This document shows positions 30,421 through 45,350 of a stretch of DNA of 64,000 nucleotides, one piece after another; position 1 is the first letter of the stretch, and every line of letters begins with the position of its first letter. This DNA is from Alviniconcha marisindica. Lineage: Eukaryota > Mollusca > Gastropoda > Provannidae. Below the pieces are notes generated by a model. It searched no databases. It was not told where the DNA came from and saw only the letters and a list, made by a program, of their open reading frames with translations. The DNA lies in assembly GCA_018857735.1 (NCBI GenBank), contig JABMCL010001569.1:271001-335000 (forward strand). The letters are read 5' to 3'. The translations under genes and the position numbers were made by a program.

Positions 30421-30849
30421 AGTACTTGAAGGTGACTGAGGCAAGTGTTTCTTGAGGCTACAGTGGAGGGGGACACTTGTGATACATGTAGCTGATGATA
30501 ATGATGTGACTGATGAGGTGTTGCATGTGTTGTTCGGTCTGTATTTTTAGTTTGATAATAAACCTCCATAAATGCATCCTGCTGTCTTAGAGTGCCTTGC
30601 CGTACTTGCTTTTTACATATATTCATGAAATAATTATTGGTGTTCAGATGGCCTTGTAATGCTTCAGCTTTCATGATGGTTGTTTTTATCAAGCACATGT
30701 TGATGCAGCAGCCCCAGCAGTGTAATTGTGACTGAAACAGCCCACTTTGATCCTACCTGAAGTCATATATAACGATAATGTATTCTTTTATGTGCTATAT
30801 TTCCAAATTGGAGCACATAGCCCAATACAAACCAAAGAACAAAACAGTC

Positions 30850-31330
30850 AAAACAGGCGTCTGTGAGCATGCATTCATGCACACACACACACCACAACAC
30901 AACACAGTCAGTAGGATAGCTTGAAGAGGCGAGATTTCAAAGATGTATGTGTGTTTAATGATCTAACTTTGCGAGGAAGGCTGTTTCAGAAAGATGGTGT
31001 AGCATAAGAAAAAGATCTCTGACCAAGTGAGTGCATGTGCACATAGGGTGCACGTGCAGCTATTGATAAATACATGCATGTTTTTGTTTTTGGTGGGATA
31101 CTGGGTGTGTGAAAAAGACCCCCCCCCCCCCCAACCTTTCTTGAAAGAAAAGTTATAGCTGACATTTATACAACAAGTGATTGGCCCTTTTCTGCCCACC
31201 TGGTTGATTCTAATCAACTGTGATATTAAAACACACACACACACACACAAGACTTGACTTAAACCTAAAAGTAAACAACTCTTTGAATTAACCAGTTTCA
31301 AAGAATCTGGGTCGGTCACCCTGGTCATGT
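30850..31330. repeat. Dispersed repeat fragment with CA tracts
   Basis: GAAGAGGCGAGATTTCAAAG, GAGGAAGGCTGTTTCAGAAA and AAAAGATCTCTGACC resemble the repeat at 32.7-33.0 kb in word order (AAGGTGAGTTTTAAGAACTG, GTGTGTTCCAGAGTGTTGG). Transposon class unknown. A poly-C run and a CA tract follow. Confidence 0.45.
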
Positions 31331-31503
31331 CAATAGTTGCACATCTTTTTCTCTGGGTGGCAATTTAGCTAGGCTCATGTGAAACCTTCATGATGATTAT
31401 GGGCCTAGAAAAAAGTTGTTCTAGTCCCATGGACTTGGTTTTCTAGTCCCATCCCAAATGTGATAACACAACCATCTCACAATGCATGTATACGCGCGCG
31501 AGT

Positions 31504-31591
<88 letters not shown>

Positions 31592-31592
31592 A
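31504..31592. repeat. CA/CT compound microsatellite
   Basis: Two CA runs separated by a CTCTCTCT stretch. Confidence 0.95.
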
Positions 31593-31894
31593 CCTCTTTC
31601 CCTCACCAACAAACATACAAAGGCAGTATTGGTAGTATCACAAGATCAATTCTGCCATCAAGGCAATGATGCTGTAGTCAACATTCTGAAATCGGCCGGA
31701 CAGGTTTTGAGAACAAACTGCTTATGGACCAAACACATCTGGCTCAGTTTGTGTGAATAATGTCAGTAACCAGAACAGCAGGGGAAAAATAAGAAAAAAA
31801 ATTGAGCAAAAAATTTCCCCTTGCATTCTTTGATAAGCCCAGCTCTCCAAACAGTACAGTGACTGCAAGATGGTGCTTTGTTCTTTCTTCTCGA

Positions 31895-32400
31895 CTGCCA
31901 CTACACTGAGAGTCCAGCCTGCAAGATGAATGTGGCCATCTTCTCCAGTTTCTCATGGCTGCCGGAGAAATTGGTGTGTAGCTGCACTGCTGTTGGCCAC
32001 ACATTTTGTCTTGCTGTCTGCAGAAGCGGGCATCTCTGCATCACATGTTTGGCCGTCTGGTCTTCAAGACTGCAGCTGGTGATGGTGCCAGCTTCATTTT
32101 CCTGAACATGTGGGTGTTGAGTCAGTTGTGGCATGTGCGTAGTCTCATGACCACAACCTGCTGCCACCGGTCGAGGAAGTGGAAGTCATCCCTCTCAGTT
32201 CGTTGCCTCAGGGCTGCTCCGATGAGGGTCTTGGAAGTGCAAAGTACAGTTACTCCCATGTGACCCTTCTATGTCCAACCAGACAGAACGCAGATCCAGC
32301 TGCAATTCTTCCCTGCATGATTATAACCTTGGCGGATGCTGCCTTAGATTCCAGTGTTGGAGCTGAAGGCAGGAGTGGATGCTAATCTCCGGAAGGTTTG
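31895..32400 (-). pseudogene. Endonuclease-reverse transcriptase C-terminal remnant
   Basis: The minus strand gives DRWQQVVVMRLRTCHN-like text near 32150, then EDQTAKHVMQRCPLLQTARQ, NVWPTAVQLHTNFSGSHEKL and ATFILQAGLSV. The QEDQTxEHxLQRCP...R..VWP...L....FI...GL.V pattern is the zinc-knuckle-containing end of a common invertebrate non-LTR reverse transcriptase. Frameshifted, 5'-truncated. Confidence 0.7.
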
Positions 32401-32699
32401 CCGTTCTCGCTGACCTCTCCTTGATTCGTTTTCAGCTTCTTCTGCACCGTCTCTGAAATAAACTGATGGCAGAAAAAGATTTGAGATAGTGGATAAAAAA
32501 GATAAAAAAATTTTTTTAAAGGATTTGAGACACTAACAACAAATCTTAAACTTGTGACGGAGCAAGCGATGCTGCCGTTTTAGGGTATCCTGTGAGCAGA
32601 AAGTTGTGAAAACTAGAAACTAGATTCTTAAAAGGACCTGTAGCAAAGAAATATGAACCATTCTGACATTTATAAATGGAACAACTCGCAGCAGTTTTT

Positions 32700-33057
32700 C
32701 ACTATAATTTCAGTCTTAACAATAACAGTAACTTACATTTATAAAGCGCCTGTCTCACGGGAGCTCATAGTGCATTACAATTATTAAGAATATTACAATG
32801 ACAAAATACGCAAAGCATCACAAATGTGCTGAGTCAAGCTGATATGAACTGATCATTATTCATACACGCGCACACACACACCAATAAGTGTCGTTGGAAA
32901 AAGGTGAGTTTTAAGAACTGATTTAAAGGAAGAGGCTGACTGAGAGAATCTAATTTCTTTGTGGAAGTGTGTTCCAGAGTGTTGGCGCAATGCAAGCGAA
33001 AGAACATTTGCTGTACATCATGAGCTGACCTCTAAAACTTTCTGCTTTTGATTGGTA
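32700..33057. repeat. Dispersed repeat of unknown class
   Basis: Starts ACAGTAACTTACATTTATAA then AGCGCCTGTCTC, with a later TTCCAGAGTGTTGGCGCAAT. The opening resembles the 3' edge of many mollusc dispersed repeats (ACATTTATATAGCGCC). No coding potential. Confidence 0.45.
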
Positions 33058-33148
33058 GGGTAAACCAACATGGCTGCATCTTGAGGAGCTCAAATTTCAA
33101 GCCAAAAAAAAAAAAGTACATGTGCTGCATTGATACAGCCACCATAAG
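33058..33148 (+). repeat. Duplicated block A, first copy
   Basis: GGGTAAACCAACATGGCTGC continuing ATCTTGAGGAGCTCAAATTT and an A-run occurs again at 34524. Both copies are followed by a SINE-A head. Confidence 0.85.
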
Positions 33149-33594
33149 GGGGCAGGGATAGCTCAGTGGTGAGAGCGCCAGACTCGTGACTGAATGGTCG
33201 CGGGTTCTTCTCCAGGGTCGACTTTCTGTGCTGACTGTTATTTCGGTATCCGTTCCACCCCTGTGTTACCGCAGTACCACATAAAAGATCCCGGTCATTC
33301 TGCCAAAAGTGCAGGTGGCAGGTTACAGCTAAACACACATACACCTTACGTATACATGTGGCTCTGCATGAAATGACATGTTGTATGGTGTACACAGAAC
33401 TTGCGCCGAGATAGCTGCAGTTTCATGTGGCACCAGCCATGCCAGTGCTGTAAGTACACCACTTCAGTGGATATTCAAAAAATGCGTTATAAAAAGCTAG
33501 TCACTCATGTAGAACCACATGTGAGCACAGTGAGTCTGCTCAAAAGAGTGGAGAACAGCACTATATAAGCGATCGTCAATCAATCAAGCAATCA
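33149..33594 (+). mobile_element. SINE-A copy, full length
   Basis: The tRNA-like head GGGCAGGGATAGCTCAGTGG begins an A-box region, with a damaged B-box (GCGGGTTCTTCTCC). The full body includes TATCCGTTCCACCCC, AAAAGATCCCGGTCATTCTG, GTGCAGGTGGCAGGTTACAG, GTATGGTGTACACAGAAC, TGGCACCAGCCATG and AGCACTATATAAGCGATCGT, with an ATCA-rich tail. Family length is about 440 bp. Confidence 0.9.
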
Positions 33595-33689
33595 GTAAGA
33601 CTAAGAAGCCTGCAAGAGGAATATTTACACACTTTCATCACTTCATGCCAAACTTGTATGCATCCTAACTCTGGATCCCCTTTAAAGGA

Positions 33690-34380
33690 CAAGTTCAAGG
33701 TTAGGGGTGATTTTTGACACGATTTCCGTTAAAGCTTGCTGAGAACGATGATGTAGGTGAAACTGTGATCTGAGGATTATAAATGTACGAAAAAAAGACA
33801 TTTTCTGTCGTACTGAAATCCATGACGCCCAAATCACGTGACCATATGCCTACTATGGGGAGTCGCTGCAAAATGGCCAACTTGAGCTCCGAAGATGAAA
33901 CTGATACTTTGCCCGAGAGACCCACAAGGATACAGCCGTATCAGTTTGAGCCTGTCAGGCAGGATTTTGAAAGAGTACCGGAACATCGTGTCAGCTTTGA
34001 AGCAAACCCCATGCAGTATTCCATGGGGTTTGCAAAACTGCACTCACTGAAGTGCTCGCGACACAAATGGGCGTGATGCAGTGCAGCAAGAAAGTCAGCT
34101 CATTTGAATTGTATAAATTTAATCCACTTTCGCCTCACTGCGGGTCGACTGCGCGGGAGCTCGTGCATTGTTATACCGGGGGTCGCCTGCGAATTGTTAC
34201 AGTTCCGGCAACACAGCAGGCCGGCATAGATAACTTTTCTGTTGACCACACACATACACAGTTTACTGAAGAATCTAAGATGGCCACCGCACTGACTCCC
34301 CAGACTGACGTCACTTCCTGGAAAGTCACGTGACTGATGGAGAACCCGAGACTGTAATCTCGGCCAGCCTACAGAAAATA
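33690..34380 (+). mobile_element. Remnant of a transposon encoding a P2X7-intracellular-domain-like protein
   Basis: The plus strand encodes, from about 33843, a Met-rich start and then ANLSSEDETDTLPERPTRIQ, PYQFEPVRQDFERVPEHRV and a stop at 34074. An acidic SSEDE..LPxRPxxIxPYxFEP leader is a recurrent feature of invertebrate mobile ORFs carrying the P2X purinoceptor 7 cysteine domain (normally continuing into W-C-x-C-G-x-C). Those cysteines are absent here, so this is an internally deleted or decayed copy. GGTTAGGGGTGATTTTTGAC at the left and GTAATCTCGGCCAGCCTACA at the right may be near the ends, but I see no convincing terminal repeat. Confidence 0.5.
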
Positions 34381-34523
34381 AAATTGATTAATAACCCAAT
34401 TAAATTTTCTTTTTTCTTTCATTAAATCTGAAACTAGTGACTCATTTGTCAATCATTTTGATGGTCATTTTGCATACTTAAAAACCTTGGACTTTAAGTG
34501 ATTTAGAAACAAAATCTTTGGGA

Positions 34524-34607
34524 GGGTAAACCAACATGGCTGCATCTTGAGGAGCTCAAATTTCAAGCAAAAAAAAAAAAAGTACATGTGCTGCATTGTA
34601 CCATAAG
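34524..34607 (+). repeat. Duplicated block A, second copy
   Basis: Near-identical to 33058-33148 (offset 1466 bp), including the A-run and AGTACATGTGCTGCATTG, then joined to a SINE-A head. Confidence 0.85.
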
Positions 34608-34690
34608 GGGCGGGGGTAGCTCAGTGGTTAGAGCGCCAGACTTGTGACTGAATGGTTGCGGGTTCGAATCCCTGCAGGAGCAGCAGGAAA
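34608..34690 (+). mobile_element. SINE-A tRNA-like head only
   Basis: GGGGTAGCTCAGTGGTTAGA contains a good A-box and GCGGGTTCGAATCCCTGCAG a perfect B-box. The sequence then leaves the SINE-A body after AGGAGCAGCAGG. It is not called as a working tRNA because the 3' acceptor strand does not pair with the 5' strand. Confidence 0.75.
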
Positions 34691-34833
34691 ATGTCTTGTG
34701 TTGAAGCAAGACTGACAGACAGACAGAGTAACTCAAAACAACTAGGGCTGTCAATACAATGGATTCTGCTCAAATGACAACCTCTCCAAAAAAACAAAGA
34801 CAGAAAATAATCTACTTGATTGATCAACCATAC

Positions 34834-39062
<4,229 letters not shown>

Positions 39063-39396
39063 CTTACATGGCCAAAGTTTGGTGGTGACTTCAAGTATAA
39101 CTGTGGTCTGTTGTGTAAAACCAAAGACTGTTCTGCTGCGCAATCTTTGGTAAGGCTAAGAACAGACACAACGTCAAAACACGCGAAAACCTCGAGTCGA
39201 AAGGGAAAGCAATCACACGAAACGAAGGGAAACCACTCCTGTGCTTCATCGACAATTCGCTGGTCTGCAACAACAATACATTTCTTACGAAATTGCCCCG
39301 TTGATTGTTGAAGTTACAACAAAGCCACGGCTACGCGCGAAGCACAGAAACAAGCAATCCACATGCCCAAGATTCGACGCGGAAGAAAACTGCAAG
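39063..39396. promoter_or_regulatory. Shared divergent promoter between RBM48 and DCAKD
   Basis: The two start codons face away from each other with 334 bp between them. The DCAKD-proximal part is relatively CpG-rich (ACGTCAAAACACGCGAAAAC, CTACGCGCGAAG, TTCGACGCGG), in contrast to AT-rich surroundings. No TATA box stands out. An alternative upstream RBM48-strand leader exon cannot be excluded. Confidence 0.5.
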
Positions 39397-42300
39397 ATGT
39401 TTTTGGTTGGCCTGACGGGCGGGATCGCCACAGGAAAGAGCACTGCTTCGAACATGTTCAGGATGTTGGGGGCGCCTGTTATTGACGCGGACCAGATTGC
39501 AAGAGATGGTAACACTAACAGTAACACTGTAACAGTTAACTTCTTCCTCATTTCCTTGTCAAATCTGGCACAACACCTTCATACGCTATTTTGGGGTCTG
39601 GAACAAAACGTTGCCGAGACGAACAATTCTGCCTGAAGTGATTAAAAAAAAAAAAAAAAAAAAAATTATTTTTTATTTTTAACCTGGCCCCCTGTTAAAA
39701 ATTCATTAAAATGTTGTTACACTTAAATTGTTTTTTAAAATCATATTGCTTGATAAACAACGTTTGTGAAATTGAAAACTACAAAACTAAAGATATTGTT
39801 GAAAAAGGTGCAGTACTTAAGATCTTGTCACAGAATTTATTCTTTAAATTCCAGCTCAAACTCAAAGCTTTATTTTATATATTTAAGAAATTAGGTACAT
39901 TAAAAATCAGTATCCTGTACATCACAACAGATCTACACATTCATGATTCACGAATGAACTAATGTAATAACTGTATTTATTTGTTGCTGTTTGTTTTGCT
40001 TTTGTTTTCATCCATGTATACCCCAAGCTCCCCTAACCCCATCTCGACCCAAACCCAACTGCAGCACTGTAAATAAAATTTCTGTTCACCACTCCAGTCT
40101 CAAGCCTAACACAACACAGTCTGCAAAATTAAGTTCACACTGAGACACCAGACTTTCCAGTCATGCAGTATACATAGCTTTCCAGTGTATGATTCTATGA
40201 AGTTTCCTACAAAACAAAAGAGAAAGAAGAAACTTGAAGTTCAACATGAAACAACTTGTTGCAAAATAAATACCTTTGTAACATCAACATGACAAAAGAC
40301 TGGCATTAGTACCAAGGTGGAGGGCCTCACACTGTCACATAGGCAGTGTTGTGAACAGGGAAGAGATTGCTAACTAGTAACCATACATACTGTGGGATAC
40401 TTTAACTTTAACAGTTTAAGCTGTCAGATGCCCAGGGCATGATGCTGACTGGTCACTGATACTGATGGTGATGAATTTTTCACAGGCTAAGAGTCTTACT
40501 AAGAGACTGTGGAGTAAACAGGAGGAGATACAATGGAATTTAAGTTATGGTTGGGTCTTGTCGATACAATATAATGCACATGCACACATGCATGCACGCA
40601 CGCACATATGCATGCTCGCGCACGCACACACACACACACACACACAAGTTTACCATCTGACTCACCCTGTCACTTAAAAATATTCATTGCACATCACAAT
40701 AAACAAACATCCCAATATGAATAAGTAAAAACAAAACAAAACAAAAACATAAAGCACACATTACCATCTGCCACATTTGATTGTGTGTTTCGGCACATCA
40801 CAATAAACAAACATCCCAATATGAACAAGTAAAAACAAAACAAAACAAAAACATAAAGCACACATTACCATCTGCCACATTTGATTGTGTGTTTCAGTGG
40901 TGAAGCCTGGCAAACCAGCATGGAAGAAGATCAAGGAGCAGTTTGGGGAGGGGGTGTTTCTGGAGAACGGGCAGCTGGATAGAGAGGAGATGGGACGACT
41001 GGTCTTCTCTGACGCCAGCAAACGCAAACAGCTGAACGCCATCACCCATCCTGAAATACGCAATGCCATGTTCTGGCAGATTTTCCTCTACTTTCTGAGG
41101 GGTTGGTGGTGCTTGCTGTGCAGAATTAGAATCCACCATTGATTAGTAATAATCTAACATGTTACCATTTTCAAGACCTGTTTGTTCATGAAGTGCACTA
41201 CTACTGTACTACTAGTCTACAGTACTAGTGCTAGTCTACTACAGGCATAAAAATCTGGCAGATTTTCCTCTACTTTCTGAGGGGTTGGTGCTTGCAGTGC
41301 ATTACTAGAAGCTTCCATAATTACCATGTTACTATTTTCAGGACCCTTTTGTGCAGGAAAATTGAAATGCCCTACTATTGTACTAAAGTACTATAGACAT
41401 AGAAAGAAAGAACAAAATTGTCCCTTGTAAGTCCCTTGTAAGTGCTGTTGTAGTGGATTGGGTGTTAACAAATAAACTTTTATAATATCTGTGTGTGTCT
41501 TATGTGTGCAGGTTACCAGTTTGTTGTGCTGGATCTTCCTCTCCTGTTTGAGTCCAGAAACATGATTTCCTTTGTCAGCTACGTGGTGGTGGTTTCTTGG
41601 TAAGTGCATGCTATTTGCCTCTCAGGGATTTCAAAGTACAGTTTCCATTTACTGTGACGTTTTTTTTATGGCCATTGGTCGCGCAGTTGTGGGAAGTTCC
41701 AAAGATTGTGGGGAAGAGAGAGAAACTAAGTAAGTAAACATGGGTGCTTAACGTCCACAGAAACCATAAGGCTTATTAGGAACAGGCAGAGAGAGAAAGA
41801 TCAAGCTTACATATATATATATACCAGATGCTACAATGGACAGGAGATGACACCCCACCCTCGCCATTGGCTTTCCACCCCGAAAATTGGGCTGGATGCC
41901 TGCCCGATTCCATAAATGCTGAGCTGCCTCCATGGAAATTCCACTAACATTACAAATTGATCAGTAAACTTGGTAGCGTGGCTCTGTAGAAATTCCACCA
42001 ACATTAGAAATTGATCAATAAACTGGGTAGCATTGGTCTGTAGACATTAGAAATTGATCTATAAACTGGGTAGCACTAAAAGGGGTGTGTAGAAATTCCA
42101 TTGACATGAATTGATCAGTAATTGGGTAACATGGGTGTGTAGAAATTCCACTGACATTAGAAATTGATCTGTAAACTTGGTAGCATGGGTCGGTAAAAAT
42201 CCCCCACTGATATTGGTAATTGATCAGTAAAATTGGTAGCATGGCTCTGTAAAAATTCCACCAACATTGGAAGTTGGTCAGTAAACTGGGTAGCGTGGGT

Positions 42301-43033
42301 CTGTAGAAATTCCACTGACATTAGAAATTGATCAGTAAACTAGGTAGCACGAGTCTGTCAAAATTCCACTGACATTAGAAATTGATCAGCAAATTGGGTA
42401 GCATGGGTCTGTCAAAATTCCACTGACATTAGAAATTGATTAGTAAACTAGGTAGCATGGGTCTGTAGAAATTCCACTGATATTAGAAATTGATCAGCAA
42501 ACTGGGTAGCATGGGTATGTAGAAATTTTGCTGATGTTAGCAATTGATCAGTAAACTAGGTAGCATGGGTCTGTCAAAATTCCACTGACATTAGAAATTG
42601 ATCGGTAATTGGGTAGCATAGGTCTGTAGAAATTTTGCTGACGTTCGAAATTGATCAGTAGACTGGGTAGCATGGGTCTGTCAAAATTTTGCTGATGTTA
42701 GAAATTGATCAGTAGACTGGGTAGCATAGGTCTGTAGAAATTTTGCTGACATTAGAAATTGGTCAGTAGACTGGGTAGCATGGCACTGCTGCCATTGGCT
42801 TTACTCCAGGGTGATCGAAGGTGGTGGGAAGGGTTTTCAGTTGGGACTATACAGTGTCAAAGCATAACAGAAAGTATAAGATGAATGAAACAGGGATTAC
42901 CTTGTTCTTTGTAGACTCATTGCTGTTGTGCTGGCCTGAGCTTGTCACAGTGTTAGTACAGGAAACAGGCTATTTTACCATCTTTTTGTTCTGTTTTCTT
43001 CAAAAGAAAACACACACACACACACACACACAC

Positions 43034-43079
<46 letters not shown>

Positions 43080-43109
43080 ACACACACACACACTCGCACA
43101 CACACTCTG

Positions 43110-43147
<38 letters not shown>

Positions 43148-44432
43148 ACATATATAAATGTTGCTGAAGTTTCAAGAGGCAAGGGAAGCAACTGCAATGG
43201 CTTAAAGACAAAGAGAAAAGAGAAAGCAGGAGTTTGCCCTTGGACAGCTGTTACTTGTATTACAAGTAACAGAGAAAAGAGAAAGCAGGAGTTTACCCTC
43301 AGACAGCTGTTACTTGTACTGGCAGATGTCCCTTGATTTCAGCAGACCCTAAAACACATGTGTTGATACAAAGCTTCTGGCTGTTTCTCACTCAAACTGT
43401 CTCCCCCTTTTGGGGAGGAGGAGGGAAGGGGGGTATCATATGGGTGCTTCAGTAGCAGTAATACTGTGTCTTGGTATCACCTCTCTTTTGTGTGCCAGTG
43501 TTTGCAAATTTACAATACTTCCACTGTTGCATATGTGCTAGTGCTAATCACGCACTAACATGCATATTGACATAATGTATGCTAAATAGGGGCCTAATGC
43601 ACTAATGTGGCTCTAAGCCTGTGCAATACCTAGGTACTTGTGGATTTGAGCCAGATGCTTTGAAACTTAGCAGGAGGCAGTACGCTACTAGTACTATCAG
43701 TTGCATAGTTGTCAGTGTTACTGACTCTTTTGTGTGTGTGTGTATGTGTGTGTGTTGTACTTATTGACATGTATGCTAAATAGGGGCCTAATGCACTCAT
43801 TCGGCTCTAAGCCTGTGCATCACCTGGATGCTTGTGGATTTGATCCAGATGCGTTGAAACTTAGCAGGAGACTTTACGCTACTATCAGTTGCATAGTTGT
43901 CAGTGTTACTGGCTCTTTTGTGTGTGTGCGTGCGTGCATGCGTGTGTGTGAGAGAGAGAGAGAGAGAGTGTGGTACAGTAATGGTTGTGACCTTTTAAAA
44001 TTGTACTTTGACCCTCTAGAGTTTCAGCAACCAAACTTGCACGCCAACTTTGACACCTTAAATCTTATAACCTGTGATTAACACTGGCAAAGAATTGTCC
44101 ACTAACTTCATTACTAACTATCCCTTTTTCTGCTTCCCATTATTTTTAGCACAGAGGGGCAGCAGCTGCAGCGACTAATGGCACGAAACAAGTTTTCGCG
44201 TGAGGAAGCCGAGAGCAGAATCAACTCACAGATGCCTTTGATGGAGAAGCGTCGCATGGCAACTTTTGTCATCGACAACAGTGGCACGCAGGAAATGATG
44301 GAAAAGCAAATTGTGGATGTTTACAACAAGTTCAGGCGATCGAGGGCGCATTGGCCTCTGCGAATTGTGGGCTGGACAAGCTTGGCCTTGCTCTTGTGGA
44401 TCAGCTGGAAAATTCTTGGAATTGTTTTGTAG
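39397..44432 (+). CDS. DCAKD: Dephospho-CoA kinase domain-containing protein, complete
   Basis: Coding exons: 39397-39508, 40898-41101, 41512-41599, 44150-44432. All are GT-AG and phase-consistent, giving 228 residues against 231 in human DCAKD. Residues 5-16 ([12 protein letters not shown]) form the P-loop. [47 protein letters not shown] and [12 protein letters not shown] follow the CoaE fold order, including the lid and the C-terminal DNSG. The last about 25 residues ([19 protein letters not shown]) are a hydrophobic tail like that of animal DCAKD, suggesting membrane anchoring. CoaE-type enzymes phosphorylate dephospho-CoA, the last step of CoA synthesis; activity of DCAKD itself is inferred. 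The start is the first ATG before the P-loop and sits in AAGATGTTT. Introns 1 and 2 contain local duplications that copied splice sites. Confidence 0.96.
40689..40896 (+). repeat. 104-bp tandem duplication spanning the DCAKD exon 2 acceptor
   Basis: Copies 40689-40792 and 40793-40896 differ at two positions. One is the last base: copy 1 ends TTTCG before G, copy 2 ends TTTCA before G. Only copy 2 therefore has the AG acceptor used for exon 2. Confidence 0.93.
41072..41400 (+). repeat. Partial tandem duplication of DCAKD exon 2 end with its donor
   Basis: TCTGGCAGATTTTCCTCTAC continuing TTTCTGAGGGGTTGGTG occurs at 41072 and again at 41254 (offset 182 bp), followed in both by TGTTACxATTTTCAxGACC-type sequence. 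Copy 2 retains the donor. An AG at 41243-41244 precedes it. Confidence 0.88.
41937..42785 (+). repeat. 54-bp minisatellite in DCAKD intron 3
   Basis: About 15 units of ATTCCACTGACATTAGAAAT, TGATCAGTAAACTGGGTAGC, ATGGGTCTGTAGAA. Variants alternate ATTCCACTGAC with ATTTTGCTGAC, and GTAGAA with GTCAAA. A dispersed-repeat fragment (GTGCTTAACGTCCACAGAAA) precedes it at about 41750. Confidence 0.93.
43012..43146. repeat. CA/CT microsatellite
   Basis: CA tract with interruptions, then CT tract, in DCAKD intron 3. Confidence 0.95.
43545..43935 (+). repeat. Tandem duplication of about 190 bp in DCAKD intron 3
   Basis: GCTAAATAGGGGCCTAATGC then CTCTAAGCCTGTGCA, GTTGAAACTTAGCAGGAG-like and CAGTTGCATAGTTGTCAGTG occur in the same order at 43580-43735 and 43770-43925. 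Confidence 0.85.
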
Positions 44433-45090
44433 TTGGCAGAGGGGGGATGGGGGGTCGGAGGGTGATGGGAGTATCTTTGGATGCAACTTTCAGAATGAAT
44501 CATGTTCAAAATCTCGGTGGCTTGTCTCAGGTATTCCTCAGCATCATCAGGGACGGAGTCCATTTGTGATTACAAATGGAAGCAAGGTATATGACTTACA
44601 AGCATGTTAAAACAAAACGAACAGACTGTGCAAATGCAATTTCCATGTTATTAAACATAAATATGCAGATGTATACATATACCAATCCACACTTTCCTGA
44701 TACTTAGGCTTTTTTTAAAATCTTTGTTTCTCACTTCCCTGTTATTTTATGCTTTTTTGTGTCAAGGCTTTTTTTCTTTTTTTCTCTTTATTTAGAAAAA
44801 AAGAAATCTTACAAAAGAAGTCAGTCAAATGTGGATTTTAGTGTCAAGTCAACCCAACAGGGTTACCATGGGATGGCCAAAGAAGAAGTAAGCAAAACTG
44901 TGTTTGCATTTTCTTTGGAAAGACCTGAACAAAATTGTGATTACTTTTGCTTTACCGGAAGACATGGTCATTTTACTTCTGTCTTTCAACGCATTTTGTG
45001 CTAACTGACACAGTACTCTGTCTCTCTTTCTTTATTCTCTGTCTCTGTCTCTCTTTCTTTCTCTTTCTCTGCACAAACACTCACATATGA
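44433..45090 (+). other. DCAKD 3' UTR and flank
   Basis: Non-coding sequence after the DCAKD stop. No canonical AATAAA was seen before the microsatellite; ATTAAA occurs near 44650. A clear AATAAA is at about 46891. Confidence 0.45.
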
Positions 45091-45096
45091 TCAGTT

Positions 45097-45120
45097 AATT
45101 AATTTACACACACATGCATG

Positions 45121-45157
<37 letters not shown>

Positions 45158-45298
45158 CACACACACACACACACACGCACACACACATGCACACACACAT
45201 GCACACACACACACACACACGCATGCATGCATGCACATACACTCCTGCATACATGCACACACACTCTTGCATACACACATGTGCTCATATGCATTCAT

Positions 45299-45349
<51 letters not shown>
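45097..45349. repeat. Long CA microsatellite with GCATGC interruptions
   Basis: About 250 bp of CA repeats broken by ATGCATGC/ACGCATGC words. Confidence 0.95.

Positions 45350-45350
<1 letters not shown>

Noticed and set aside
34608..34690. Possible functional tRNA gene
   Set aside because: A and B boxes are good, but the acceptor arm does not pair and the sequence belongs to a dispersed SINE family with six other copies.
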